Shown: positions 7,626 through 16,082 of the stretch, piece after piece | Layout: each line of letters opens with the position of its first letter | How positions within the stretch are numbered: position 1 is the first letter of the stretch | Assembly: GCF_000414115.1 (NCBI RefSeq) | Contig: NZ_AOPZ01000055.1 | Coordinates: 1-45,469, forward strand | Direction: 5' to 3' | DNA: 45,469 nucleotides | From: Streptomyces aurantiacus JA 4570 | GTDB lineage: Bacteria > Actinomycetota > Actinomycetes > Streptomycetales > Streptomycetaceae | Made by a program: the position numbers and the translations under genes | Notes under the pieces: generated by a model | The model's database searches: none | What the model saw: only the letters and a program-made list of their open reading frames with translations | Told to the model about the DNA's origin: nothing

Positions 7626-7650
7626 TCATCTGCGGCTCATTGGGGGCTCA
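7626..7650 (+). promoter_or_regulatory. Operator candidate: three TCA-type direct repeats at 11-bp spacing
   Basis: TCATC (7626-7630), TCATT (7637-7641) and TCA (7648-7650) recur at exactly 11-bp intervals in the short gap between the response regulator and the permease gene. The first two units (TCATCTGCGGCTCATT) differ from the element at 5062 (TCATCCGCGCCTCATC) at only three positions. Confidence 0.55.
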
Positions 7651-7674
7651 CGGCGCGCCGGAACGCTGGATGCC

Positions 7675-9090
7675 GTGACACTGACCCCGCGGCACACGAT
7701 GCTGCTCTGCCTGGCCCTGAGCCTGTGCGCGCTCCTCGTCGTGCCGGGCAACTTCCCCGGCCTGAGCGGTGACGCCCGCCTCACGCTCGCCGTCTTCGCG
7801 CTGGCCACCTGTGCCTGGATCGGCACGCCGATCGACGACACGTACATCGCGCTCGGCGCCGGCCTCGCCCTCACCGCGACCGGTGTGATCAGCAGCGAGA
7901 CCCTCTTCGGGACTCTCGGCGACGAGACGGTGTGGCTGCTGATCTGCGCGTTCGTGCTCGCGGCCGCGGTGGCGCGCAGCGGGCTCGCGGGGCGGGCGGC
8001 GGCGTTCCTGGTCAGCGGGGCGCGCAGCGTCCGGCAGTTGACGCACCTGACGACCGCCGCGCTCGTCGTCACGGCCTTCGCGGTGCCGGCCACCTCCGGC
8101 CGGGCCGCGCTGGCGCTGCCCGTCTTCCTCGCGCTCGCCAAGGTCCTGGCCGACCGGAGGCGCCTTGTGGTGATGCTGGCGCTGCTCTTCCCGACGGTGA
8201 TCCTGCTTTCGGCGGTCGCGACCCTGATCGGCGCGGGCGCGCATCTGATCACGGTGTCGGTGCTGTGGGAGAGCACCGGGGAGCGGATCGGCTTCACGCA
8301 GTGGCTGCTGCTCGGCCTGCCGCTGGCGATCGCGTCGTCCCATCTGGCGGCCGAGGCCGTGCTGTGGACGACGACCCGCAAGGCCGACCGGAAAGGTCCC
8401 GTCCACATCACCGCCGACGACATACAGGCGCACAGTGAGCAGCCCGTCACCGGCCCCTGGGAGCCCGCCGAGACCCGCTGCGCCCTGCTCCTGGCCACCG
8501 TCGTCGCGCTGTGGTGCAGCGAGCCGCTGCACCAAGTGCCGCCCGCCGTGGTCGCGTTGATCGGCGCGGTCGTCGCGTCGTCGCCCGCGCTCGGCACCGT
8601 ACGCCTGAAGGACGCGCTGAAGACCGTGCCCTGGTCGCTGCTGCTCTTCATGGCGGCGACGATGGCGATGGGCGTGGCGCTCGCCGACTCGGGCGCGGCG
8701 AAGTGGCTGGTGTCGGGGCTTCCCGTCGACTTGTCGCCCTGGCTGTTCCTGGCCGTCGTCATCGCCGTCAGCACGGCGGCGCACCTGGTCCTGCAGTCCC
8801 GCTCGGCCCGTTCGTCCGTCCTGGTGCCGCTGGTGGTCGCGGCGGCCGTGGGCGCCGGCGTGAATCCGGTCGCGGCGGCGCTCGCGTCCACGGCGGCCGC
8901 CGGTTTCTGCCACACGCTGCCCGCGTCGGCGAAGCCCGTCACGCTCTTCGCCGAGATACCCGGGACGCCCACCTACACCTCGCGCGACCTGCTGCGCCTG
9001 TCCGCCGTCCTGGCTCCCCTGACGGCCGCCCTCGTCCTGCTGTTCGCGCTCGCGGTGTGGCCGCTGCTCGGCGTGCCGGTCGTCCGCTGA
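7675..9090 (+). CDS. SLC13-like (DASS/ArsB superfamily) anion permease
   Basis: The product is 471 residues with about 11-12 hydrophobic helices. Features typical of the ion-transporter superfamily include an N-terminal half with LGDETVWLLICAFVLAAAV and a Pro-Ala-Thr-Ser-Gly hairpin-like segment (VPATSGRAAL), and a C-terminal half with HLVLQSRSARSSVLVPLV. The family moves di- or tricarboxylates and related anions with Na+ or H+. The start used is a GTG at 7675 without a clear ribosome binding site; an ATG at 7699 is an alternative. The glycerate kinase gene follows after 35 bp, which suggests that glycerate or a related hydroxy acid is the cargo. This is inference from context. Confidence 0.88.
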   Translation: MTLTPRHTMLLCLALSLCALLVVPGNFPGLSGDARLTLAVFALATCAWIGTPIDDTYIALGAGLALTATGVISSETLFGTLGDETVWLLICAFVLAAAVARSGLAGRAAAFLVSGARSVRQLTHLTTAALVVTAFAVPATSGRAALALPVFLALAKVLADRRRLVVMLALLFPTVILLSAVATLIGAGAHLITVSVLWESTGERIGFTQWLLLGLPLAIASSHLAAEAVLWTTTRKADRKGPVHITADDIQAHSEQPVTGPWEPAETRCALLLATVVALWCSEPLHQVPPAVVALIGAVVASSPALGTVRLKDALKTVPWSLLLFMAATMAMGVALADSGAAKWLVSGLPVDLSPWLFLAVVIAVSTAAHLVLQSRSARSSVLVPLVVAAAVGAGVNPVAAALASTAAAGFCHTLPASAKPVTLFAEIPGTPTYTSRDLLRLSAVLAPLTAALVLLFALAVWPLLGVPVVR

Positions 9091-9125
9091 GCCCCGCCCG
9101 CTCACCCCACTCAAGGAGTACGTCC

Positions 9126-10367
9126 ATGCCCCTCACCCGTTTCGCCGTCGCGCCCAGCGGCTTCAAGGAGTCCCTGTCCGCCCAGTCCGCCGCGGAGGCC
9201 ATCGCCGACGGTGTGCGGCGCGTGGTGCCGGACGCCGAGGTCGATCTGATCCCGCTGGTCGACGGCGGCGAGGGCACCGCGCAGGCGTTGGCCGCGGCGA
9301 CCGGCGGCCGGCTGGTGGCGCTGCCCGCGACGGGCCCCGTGGGCGAGCGCATCGGCACCCACTTCGCGCTGCTCGGCTCCGGCACCGCCGTCGTGGAGAT
9401 GGCCGCGGCGGCGGGCCTCAGCCTGGTCCCGCGGGACCTGCGGGACCCGGGCGCCACCACGACGTACGGCGTCGGCGAGCTGATCCGCGCCGCCCTCGAC
9501 ACGGGCGCGCGCCGCATCCTGGTGGGCTGCGGCGACTCCGGCACCTCGGACGGCGGCGCGGGCGCGCTGCAGGCCCTCGGCGCCCGCCTCCTGGACGCGG
9601 ACGGCTGGGAACTGCCGTACGGCGGACGGGAGTTGACGCGGCTGCACCACATCGACACCACGCGTCTCGATCCGCGCCTCGCCGAGACCGAGCTGCTGGT
9701 CGCCTGCAACCCGCACAACGTGCTGTGCGGCGAGCGCGGCGTGGCCCGGGTGTTCGGCCCGCAGAAGGGCGCGACGCCGAGGCAGGTGGAGGAGCTCGCG
9801 GCGGGCCTGGAGCACTGGGCGTACGTCCTGACCCGCGACCTGAACGTCACCACCGACCTCTACGGCGGCGTCGGGACCGGCGCTTCGGGCGGCCTCGGCG
9901 CGGGTCTCGCCGCGCTCGGCGCCCGGCTCCTCCCCCGCTTCGACGTGCTCCTCGACCACCTGGACCTGGACGCCCGCCTGGCCCGCGCCGACCTGGTCGT
10001 CACCGCCGAGGGCGCCCTGGACCACCAGACGCCGCACGGCAAGGTGCCGGCCGAGGTGGCCCGCCGCGCCAAGCGGTTCGGCCGCCCGGTCCTGGTGCTC
10101 GCGGGCACCATCGGGGAGGGCGCGCAGGACGTGCGGGGCCTGGGCGTGGACGCCTACAGCGCGATCCTGCCCGCCCCGGTGTCGCTCACGGAGGCGCTGA
10201 ACCGGGGCGGCGAGTTCCTGACGGACGCGACGGAACGCGCCCTGCGCATGATCGTCCTGGGGTCCCGGCTGCGGCGTCAGGCGGCCGTGGCCTCGGCGGC
10301 CGCACCGGTGTCCCCTGTTTCCACGGCGCCGGTGTCCGGCACGCAACGCCCGTCCTCGGTGCGGTAG
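9126..10367 (+). CDS. Glycerate kinase (GckA/GlxK type)
   Basis: The product is 413 residues from an ATG with AAGGAG eight bases upstream. Family landmarks are APSGFKESLSAQSAAEAI at the N-terminus, the LVDGGEGT motif, GCGDSGTSDGG, ACNPHNVLCG, VFGPQKGA, and VVTAEGALDHQT. The enzyme phosphorylates D-glycerate to 2- or 3-phosphoglycerate, feeding lower glycolysis. The last 30 or so residues (Ala/Pro/Ser/Val-rich) exceed the usual family length of about 380 and lie where the gene overlaps the convergent PLP-enzyme gene by 91 bp. It is likely co-transcribed with the permease upstream, forming an uptake and phosphorylation pair. Confidence 0.95.
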   Translation: MPLTRFAVAPSGFKESLSAQSAAEAIADGVRRVVPDAEVDLIPLVDGGEGTAQALAAATGGRLVALPATGPVGERIGTHFALLGSGTAVVEMAAAAGLSLVPRDLRDPGATTTYGVGELIRAALDTGARRILVGCGDSGTSDGGAGALQALGARLLDADGWELPYGGRELTRLHHIDTTRLDPRLAETELLVACNPHNVLCGERGVARVFGPQKGATPRQVEELAAGLEHWAYVLTRDLNVTTDLYGGVGTGASGGLGAGLAALGARLLPRFDVLLDHLDLDARLARADLVVTAEGALDHQTPHGKVPAEVARRAKRFGRPVLVLAGTIGEGAQDVRGLGVDAYSAILPAPVSLTEALNRGGEFLTDATERALRMIVLGSRLRRQAAVASAAAPVSPVSTAPVSGTQRPSSVR

Positions 10368-11689
10368 TTCCACCGGGCGCCGTCGGTCACCAGCTCCTTG
10401 ACGGCACGTACGAAGCGCTCCACGTGCTCGTCCGGGGTGCCCGCGCCGAAGCTCACCCGGATCGCGTTCAGCGACCGCTCGCCGGGCGCGGCCTCCGGGG
10501 CGCCGCACTCACCGGGCTCGTCGGACTCGCCGCCGAGCAGGGTGCGCACGAGCGGGTGCGCGCAGAACAGGCCGTCGCGCACCCCGATGCCGTACTCGGC
10601 GGACAGCGCCGCCGCGAAGTGCGAGCTGTTCCAGCCGTCCACCACGAACGAGATGACGCCGACGCGCGGCGCGTCGTCCCCGAACAGCGAGAGCACCCGC
10701 ACCTGCGGCACCGCCGCGAGACCGGCGCGGACCGTGCCGATCAGGTGCCGCTCCCGCTCCACGAGCGCGTCGAACCCGGCCTCGTCGAGGGCCTTGCAGG
10801 CGGAGGCGATGGAGTACGCGCCGATGACGTTGGGCGACCCCGCCTCGTGCCGGGCGGCCGTGTCGTGCCACTCGACGTCCACTCCCCCGTCGGCGCGCCG
10901 CGCGACCTTCCGCGAGGCGCCGCCGCCCGCGAGGTACGGCTCGGCGCCCTGCAGCCAGTCGGCCCGGCCCGCGAGCACTCCGGAGCCGAACGGGGCGTAC
11001 AGCTTGTGCCCGGAGAAGGCGATCCAGTCGACGTCCAACTCCCGTACGTCCACCGGGTGGTGGGGCGCGAGCTGGGCGGCGTCGAGGACGATGCGGGCGC
11101 CGTGGGCGTGCGCGGCGGCGGCCAGCTCGCGCACCGGCCACAGCTCGCCGGTGACGTTCGAGGCGCCGGTCACGCAGACCAGGGCGGGCCCGTAGGGGTC
11201 GCGGTCGGCGAGGGCGCGCTCCAGGGTGTGGACGGCCTCGTCGTGGGTGCGCGGGGCGTCGAGGTAGGTGACGCGGGCGTCGCGCCAGGGCAGCAGCGAG
11301 GCGTGGTGCTCGGTCTCGAACACGAAGACCTGGCAGTCGGCGGGCAGCGCGGCGGCCAGCAGGTTCAGCGAGTCGGTGGTCGACCGCGTGAACACCACCT
11401 GGTCGCCCTCGCGGCACCCCAGGAACTCGGCGACGGTCTTCCGCGCGTTCTCGAACAGGTCGGTCGACAGCTGCGACAGGTACCCCGCGCCGCGGTGCAC
11501 ACTCCCGTAGTAGGGCGCGTACGCGGCCACGTCGTCCCACACCCGCTGCAGGGCCGGCGCGCTGGCGGCGTAGTCGAGCGCGACGTACGTGACCTCGCCG
11601 CCGGTGACGAGGGGGACGGTGACGTCGCGCCCGAGGACGGGCAGCGGGGCACAGACGGAGGGGTCGGCGGCAACGGTGGTGGCAGGCAT
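10277..11689 (-). CDS. PLP-dependent class V aminotransferase, SufS/CsdA-like cysteine desulfurase
   Basis: The product is 470 residues. The cofactor Lys is K229 in FSGHKLYAPFG, the PLP-stacking His lies in ETEHHAS (about H129), and LDAAQLAPHH carries the Asp that binds the pyridine nitrogen. C376 in VRDGLFCAHPLVR sits where type II cysteine desulfurases carry their catalytic Cys (RTGHHCAQPL in SufS), so desulfurase or selenocysteine-lyase chemistry is plausible. No SUF genes are adjacent. The gene lies behind a SAM-IV riboswitch, so expression should fall when S-adenosylmethionine is abundant, tying it to sulfur amino-acid metabolism. The ATG start has GGGAG upstream. The 3' end overlaps the glycerate kinase gene. 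A C-terminal tail rich in Ala, Glu and Thr is unusual. Confidence 0.9.
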   Translation of the reverse strand: MPATTVAADPSVCAPLPVLGRDVTVPLVTGGEVTYVALDYAASAPALQRVWDDVAAYAPYYGSVHRGAGYLSQLSTDLFENARKTVAEFLGCREGDQVVFTRSTTDSLNLLAAALPADCQVFVFETEHHASLLPWRDARVTYLDAPRTHDEAVHTLERALADRDPYGPALVCVTGASNVTGELWPVRELAAAAHAHGARIVLDAAQLAPHHPVDVRELDVDWIAFSGHKLYAPFGSGVLAGRADWLQGAEPYLAGGGASRKVARRADGGVDVEWHDTAARHEAGSPNVIGAYSIASACKALDEAGFDALVERERHLIGTVRAGLAAVPQVRVLSLFGDDAPRVGVISFVVDGWNSSHFAAALSAEYGIGVRDGLFCAHPLVRTLLGGESDEPGECGAPEAAPGERSLNAIRVSFGAGTPDEHVERFVRAVKELVTDGARWNYRTEDGRCVPDTGAVETGDTGAAAEATAA

Positions 11690-11774
11690 GACGAACTCCC
11701 GTAAGAGGTAAGCGAATTCGCTGCGCGACGCGCGTACGGCGACCGGCTCAGCGATGAAGGAGAAGAGGTGCGCG

Positions 11775-11794
11775 GAAAAGGGGCGTCGACGCCC
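11775..11794 (-). terminator. Intrinsic terminator in the leader of the SAM-IV-controlled gene
   Basis: On the minus strand the self-complementary GGGCGTCGACGCCC folds into a 5-bp GC stem and is followed at once by CTTTT. It lies between the riboswitch and the start codon, so it is a candidate for premature termination of the leader transcript. Confidence 0.5.
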
Positions 11795-11836
11795 TATCGC
11801 ATTCGCTGACTCACGAGACTGCTCCCTTGAGGACCA

Positions 11837-11860
11837 GGACCCCAGGGTTCAAAGGGGTCC
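11837..11860 (-). promoter_or_regulatory. Expression-platform hairpin overlapping the 3' end of the SAM-IV aptamer
   Basis: GGACCCC and GGGGTCC form a perfect 7-bp stem with a 10-nt loop. Its 5' arm shares GGACC with the 3' end of the aptamer, so forming this hairpin would compete with the aptamer's 3' pseudoknot strand. Confidence 0.6.
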
Positions 11861-11973
11861 GCGCTTGCCATACGCCTTGTTGCGTACGGCCTGGTCTTCA
11901 CCCGGGGCACCCCGCCACGGACGGAGGGTTGCCGGACAGCGGGCCGGGGCCGTAGTCGCTGTCACTCATGACC
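11856..11973 (-). ncRNA. SAM-IV riboswitch
   Basis: The minus strand matches the SAM-IV class closely: GGTCATGAGTG at the 5' side of P1, an ACAGCG/CGCTGT stem, the core GGCAACCCTCC, GGGGTGCCCCGGGTGA, and GACC closing P1. After P1 comes the extra 3' domain that marks SAM-IV: an 8-bp hairpin (CCGTACGC / GCGTATGG) and then GGCAAGCGCGGACC. SAM binding by this class represses sulfur-metabolism genes. The gene controlled is the SufS-like enzyme at 10277-11689, whose start codon is 166 nt downstream. Confidence 0.95.
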
Positions 11974-12011
11974 TGCGCAGCATCTTGCCACACGATCTTG
12001 GAAGCGCAACA

Positions 12012-12036
12012 CCGCAGTCCAGGATCCGGACTGCGG
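12012..12036. other. Perfect 9-bp inverted repeat between the trpD terminator and the SAM-IV leader
   Basis: CCGCAGTCC and GGACTGCGG flank a 7-nt loop. It lies downstream of trpD and upstream of the riboswitch on the same strand. It could be an extra terminator for trpD or an operator for the riboswitch promoter. Confidence 0.4.
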
Positions 12037-12047
12037 CGTACACCACA

Positions 12048-12150
12048 AGCCCCGTAAGGGGCGCGGGGAACTGCGCGCTCAGCGCGCGAAAAGCCGCAGC
12101 CGCGGCTGCCGGGATCTGGTCGCGCAGTTCCCCGCGCCCCTTACGGGGCT
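12048..12150. repeat. Long inverted repeat made of two dispersed-repeat copies; likely trpD terminator
   Basis: A 30-bp element (starting AGCCCCGTAAGGGGCGCGGG, 12048-12077) is followed by its exact reverse complement at 12121-12150, 43 bp away. The second arm ends on the first base of the trpD stop codon. The RNA would form a very stable hairpin just after trpD. The same element recurs singly at 37382-37412 and, in part, at 22961-22981 and 36200-36222. Confidence 0.85.
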
Positions 12151-13214
12151 CAGCTGTTACTGGCCGCCACCCACCGCGCCAGCGCGGACTTCGCCGCGCC
12201 GGAGTCGATGGCCTCGGCCGCCTTGGCCATGCCCGCGCGGATCTGGTCCGCGAGCGGGCCCGCGCCCGGCGACAGGGCGACCAGCGCCGCGGCGGCGTTC
12301 AGGAGCACCGCGTCCCGCACGGGCCCCGTCTCGCCGTCCAGGAGCCGGCGCGCGACCTCGGCGTTGTACGAGGCGTCGGCGCCGCGCAGGGCCTCGACGG
12401 GGACGAGGTCGATGCCGACGTCCCGGGGGTCGAACGCCTCCTCGCGGACGCCCCCGTCCCGTACCACCCACACCCGCGAGGTGGCCGTCGTGGTCAGCTC
12501 GTCGAGTCCGTCGTCACCGCGGAAGACGAGCGCCGACGAGCCCCGCTCGGCGAGCACGCCGGCGAGGATCGGCGCCATCCGCGCGTCCGCGACCCCGGTG
12601 GCCTGGGCCCGCACCTTGGCGGGGTTGGTCAGCGGACCGAGGAAGTTGAAGGTGGTCCGGATGCCCAGCTCGCGCCGCGCGGGCGCCACGTGCCGCAGCG
12701 CGGGGTGGAACTTCACGGCGAAGCAGAAGGTGATCCCGGCCTCCTCGGCGACCTGCCGCACCCGCTGCGGGGTCAGCTCCAGGTTGACGCCGAGCTTCTC
12801 CAGGACGTCGGAGGCGCCGCTGGCGGAGGACGCCGCGCGGTTGCCGTGCTTGACGACCTTCGCGCCGGTCCCGGCGACGACGATCGCCGACATGGTGGAG
12901 ATGTTCACGGTCTTGGCGCCGTCGCCGCCGGTGCCGACGATGTCGACGCTCGGTCCCGGCACCTCGATGGTGTGGGCGTGCTCGTACATCGCCCGGACGA
13001 GCCCGGAGATCTCCTCGACCGTCTCGCCCTTGGCCCGCAGCGCCACCGCGAAGCCCGCGATCTGGGCGTCGGTGGCCTCGCCGCGCATGATGCGGTCCAT
13101 GGCCCAGGCCGTGTCGTCCGCGCTCTGGTCGCGCCCGTCGAGCAGCCCGTTCAGCACGTCGGGCCAGGAACGGGCCGCCGCGGTGTCGCCTCCTGCGGGG
13201 GTCACAGCGCTCAT
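12150..13214 (-). CDS. trpD: Anthranilate phosphoribosyltransferase
   Basis: The product is 354 residues from the ATG at 13214, which has AGGAG upstream. An in-frame start at 13268 would add 18 poorly supported residues. The enzyme joins anthranilate and PRPP in tryptophan synthesis. Signatures are the PRPP loop [39 protein letters not shown], the anthranilate-site segment [30 protein letters not shown], and [10 protein letters not shown]. It stands apart from other trp genes, as is usual in streptomycetes. A -10-like TAGGGT at 13267-13272 and the terminator at 13295-13321 suggest its own transcript, separate from qcrB. Confidence 0.97.
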   Translation of the reverse strand: MSAVTPAGGDTAAARSWPDVLNGLLDGRDQSADDTAWAMDRIMRGEATDAQIAGFAVALRAKGETVEEISGLVRAMYEHAHTIEVPGPSVDIVGTGGDGAKTVNISTMSAIVVAGTGAKVVKHGNRAASSASGASDVLEKLGVNLELTPQRVRQVAEEAGITFCFAVKFHPALRHVAPARRELGIRTTFNFLGPLTNPAKVRAQATGVADARMAPILAGVLAERGSSALVFRGDDGLDELTTTATSRVWVVRDGGVREEAFDPRDVGIDLVPVEALRGADASYNAEVARRLLDGETGPVRDAVLLNAAAALVALSPGAGPLADQIRAGMAKAAEAIDSGAAKSALARWVAASNS

Positions 13215-13294
13215 GGCCGCTCCTGGGTTCGTAGACGATGGCACCCCGACACATGGGGTGGCCACCACCCTATCCAGCCCGGGGGACGGCGAAG

Positions 13295-13321
13295 AGCCCC
13301 GTCCATGCCCTGGACGGGGCT
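13295..13321 (-). terminator. Terminator of the qcrCAB transcript
   Basis: A perfect 10-bp stem (AGCCCCGTCC / GGACGGGGCT) with a 7-nt loop lies about 50 nt past the qcrB stop and is followed by CTTC on the minus strand. It separates the respiratory operon from trpD. Confidence 0.85.
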
Positions 13322-13368
13322 CCTGCCGTGGCGACCTTCAGGTCAGCGCGTCACCGCGCTCTCGGTGA

Positions 13369-15027
13369 TCAGTGGTGGCCGTGGCCGCTCGTGATCTCCT
13401 TGTACTCCTCGGCGGTCGGCTTGGGGATCTGGCTCTCCTCGCCGTACATGCCCTTGGAGAGCTTGGCCCGCAGCTTCTCCGAGCCCTTCACCTTGCGCTC
13501 GACACCGTTCTCGTCGACGGTCGGGCCGATCTCGACCGGCTTGTACTGCTCGTGCGCGGTGAGGGTGTGCAGCTGGTCCTTGTCGAGCGGCTCGTGCACC
13601 TCGATGAACTCACCGTGCGGCAGGCGCTTGATGAGGCCGGACTCGCGTCCGTGCAGCACCTTGTCCTTGTCGCGCCGCTGGAGGCCGAGGCAGATCCGCT
13701 TGGTGACGATGAACGCGACGACCGGTGCGACGAAGAACGAGACGCGCACGAACCAGGTGATGGCGTTGATCGACAGGTGGAAGTGGGTGGCCCAGAGGTC
13801 GTTTCCACCACCGATCAGCAGCACCATGTACCAGGTGATCCACGCGACGCCGAAGGCCGTGCGCGTCGGCGCGTTGCGCGGGCGGTCCAGGATGTGGTGC
13901 TCGCGCTTGTCGCCGGTGACCCAGGACTCGATGAACGGGTAGACCGCGATCGCCACCAGGACCAGCGGGAAGATCACCAGCGGGATGAACACGCCCAGGA
14001 CGAGCGTGTGACCCCAGGCGTTGATCTCCCAGCCCGGCATGACACGGATCAGGCCCTCGGAGAAGCCCATGTACCAGTCGGGCTGGGCGCCCGTGGACAC
14101 CTGGTCCGGCCGGTAGGGGCCGAGCGCCCAGATCGGGTTGATCGTGGCGATCGCCGAGATGGCCGCGATGACACCGAAGACCAGGAAGAAGAAGCCTCCG
14201 GCCTTGGCCATGTAGACCGGAAGGAGCGGCATGCCGACGACGTTCTTGTTGGTCTTGCCGGGACCCGCGAACTGCGTGTGCTTGTGGTAGAAGACCAGGA
14301 TCAGGTGCGCCACCACGAGGCCGAGCATGATGCCCGGCAGCAGCAGGATGTGCACCGAGTAGAAGCGCCCCACGAAGTCGCCGCCGGGGAACTCCCCGCC
14401 GAACAGGAACATCGACAGGTACGTTCCGACGATCGGCACCGACAGGATCGCGCCCTGCATGAAGCGGACACCGGTGCCGGAGAGCAGGTCGTCCGGGAGC
14501 GAGTAGCCGGTGAAGCCGGTGAACATGCCGAGGACGAACAGCAGGAAGCCGAACACCCAGTTGACTTCGCGCGGCTTGCGGAACGCGCCCGTGAAGAACA
14601 CGCGCATCATGTGCACGAACATGCCCGCGAGGAAGATCAGCGCCGCCCAGTGGTGGATCTGCCGGATCAGCAGACCACCGCGCACATCGAAGGAGATGTG
14701 CATGGTCGAGTTGAACGCCTCGGACATCAGCTGGCCCTGCAGGGGCACGTAGCTGCCGTGGTACTCCACCTCGTTCATCGACGGGTGGAAGAACAGCGTC
14801 AGATACACACCCGTGAGGATGATGATGATGAAGCTGTAGAGGCAGATCTCACCGAGCATGAAGGACCAGTGGTCCGGGAAGATCTTGCGCATGTTGGCCT
14901 TGGCCAGGGAGTAGATCCCCAGGCGGCCGTCGGCCCAGTCGGCGACCCGCTCGCCGGCGGGCGCCTGCTTGCGGGTGTCCGTCGACGCGCCGGCCGGCGC
15001 CGTCTTTGCTTGATTCTCGGTGCTCAT
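13369..15027 (-). CDS. qcrB: Menaquinol-cytochrome c reductase cytochrome b subunit
   Basis: The product is 552 residues. It is the membrane core of the bcc complex and oxidises menaquinol. Heme b ligands are expected among H125/H126 (QIHHW), H139 (MFVHMMR), H226 (SVHILLLPG) and H241 (VAHLILV). PDWYMGF is the actinobacterial version of the PEWY quinol-site motif. A hydrophilic C-terminal extension of more than 100 residues, ending SGHGHH, is typical of actinobacterial QcrB. The ATG start overlaps the qcrA stop by 4 bp (ATGA). It is the last gene of the transcript before the terminator at 13295. Confidence 0.98.
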   Translation of the reverse strand: MSTENQAKTAPAGASTDTRKQAPAGERVADWADGRLGIYSLAKANMRKIFPDHWSFMLGEICLYSFIIIILTGVYLTLFFHPSMNEVEYHGSYVPLQGQLMSEAFNSTMHISFDVRGGLLIRQIHHWAALIFLAGMFVHMMRVFFTGAFRKPREVNWVFGFLLFVLGMFTGFTGYSLPDDLLSGTGVRFMQGAILSVPIVGTYLSMFLFGGEFPGGDFVGRFYSVHILLLPGIMLGLVVAHLILVFYHKHTQFAGPGKTNKNVVGMPLLPVYMAKAGGFFFLVFGVIAAISAIATINPIWALGPYRPDQVSTGAQPDWYMGFSEGLIRVMPGWEINAWGHTLVLGVFIPLVIFPLVLVAIAVYPFIESWVTGDKREHHILDRPRNAPTRTAFGVAWITWYMVLLIGGGNDLWATHFHLSINAITWFVRVSFFVAPVVAFIVTKRICLGLQRRDKDKVLHGRESGLIKRLPHGEFIEVHEPLDKDQLHTLTAHEQYKPVEIGPTVDENGVERKVKGSEKLRAKLSKGMYGEESQIPKPTAEEYKEITSGHGHH

Positions 15028-16082
15028 CCGCGCTCCCAGAAGGCAGGACCGACGGGCTCTTCGAAGTCGCCGAGCGCCTCGAGGTAGCCCTCCTCGTTCA
15101 CGGCGATGCGCAGCTGCGGCAACGCGTGACCGGCCGGGCCGAAGATCACTCGGGCACCGTCGGAGAGGTCGAAGGTGGACTGGTGGCACGGGCAGAGAGC
15201 GTGGTGCGTCTGCTGCTCGTACAGGGAGATCGGGCAGCCCACGTGGGTGCAGATCTTGGAGTACGCGACGATGCCGTCGTGGGACCACTCGAGCTCACGC
15301 TTGTCCTTGATGTTGTCCGGCTGGATCCGGACGATCATCAGGGCCGCCTTGGCGATTTCCTTCTGGAAGTCGTGGTCGTGCTCCTCCAGGCCCTCGGGCT
15401 TGGCGAAGGTGAGCGAACCGACCGGGACGTCCGAGGGGCGCAGCGGCTCGTTCGTGTTCATGTTCACGAGCAGCTTGCCCTTGGACCACAGGGTGTGCCG
15501 CAGCTTGTCCTCGGGCAGCGGACCGAGGTCGCGCAGCAGGACGACGCCGGAGAGCGGGACCATGGCCAGCGCGCCGAACATCGTGTTGCGGATCAGCTTG
15601 CGCCGGCCGAGCTGGGACTCCTTCGCACCCGCCGCGAAGTCCGCCATGACCTTGGCCTTGACCTCGGGCTCGGCCTCGATCGGGTGCCGCTCGTCGGCGA
15701 CCTCCACGTCGGACATCAGGGTGCGGGCCCAGTGGACCGCGCCCGCGCCGATGCAGAAGAGCGCCACACCGAGGGTCATGCCCAGGGCGAAGTTGAGCGC
15801 GCTGATGTGGCCGATGGGCCAGATGTAGACGCTCTTGTCGACCGGGAAGGCCACGAACGAGGCGATGAAGCCGACGGTGGCCAGCATCGAGATGGTGAAC
15901 AGGAGCGCGACCGTGCGCTCGGAGCGCCGGGCGGCCTGCTCGTCGATGTCCTGGACGCGGTTCTCGTGGGGCGGCAGCCCCGGGTCCGCGAACGGGTCGG
16001 CCTCGTCGGCCACGGCTACCGCGCCGTGGGCGGATTCCTGCTCGCTGGGCAGGTTCTCTTCTGGAATCTCTTGGCTACTCAT
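15024..16082 (-). CDS. qcrA: Rieske iron-sulfur subunit of the bcc complex
   Basis: The product is 352 residues from the ATG at 16082, whose ATGA overlaps the qcrC stop. Three membrane helices lie at about 57-80, 93-115 and 165-185. The 2Fe-2S ligands are in CTHVGC (C278, H280) and CPCH (C297, H300), with C283 and C299 positioned for the stabilising disulfide. A twin-arginine motif (GRRKL, RR160-161) precedes the third helix; in actinobacterial QcrA this helix is known to be inserted by Tat after Sec inserts the first two. The protein passes electrons from QcrB to QcrC. Confidence 0.98.
   Translation of the reverse strand: MSSQEIPEENLPSEQESAHGAVAVADEADPFADPGLPPHENRVQDIDEQAARRSERTVALLFTISMLATVGFIASFVAFPVDKSVYIWPIGHISALNFALGMTLGVALFCIGAGAVHWARTLMSDVEVADERHPIEAEPEVKAKVMADFAAGAKESQLGRRKLIRNTMFGALAMVPLSGVVLLRDLGPLPEDKLRHTLWSKGKLLVNMNTNEPLRPSDVPVGSLTFAKPEGLEEHDHDFQKEIAKAALMIVRIQPDNIKDKRELEWSHDGIVAYSKICTHVGCPISLYEQQTHHALCPCHQSTFDLSDGARVIFGPAGHALPQLRIAVNEEGYLEALGDFEEPVGPAFWERG

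Noticed and set aside
13372..15087. 571-codon open frame antisense to qcrB
   Set aside because: It covers the unmistakable qcrB gene in antisense and its product is mostly charged low-complexity sequence.
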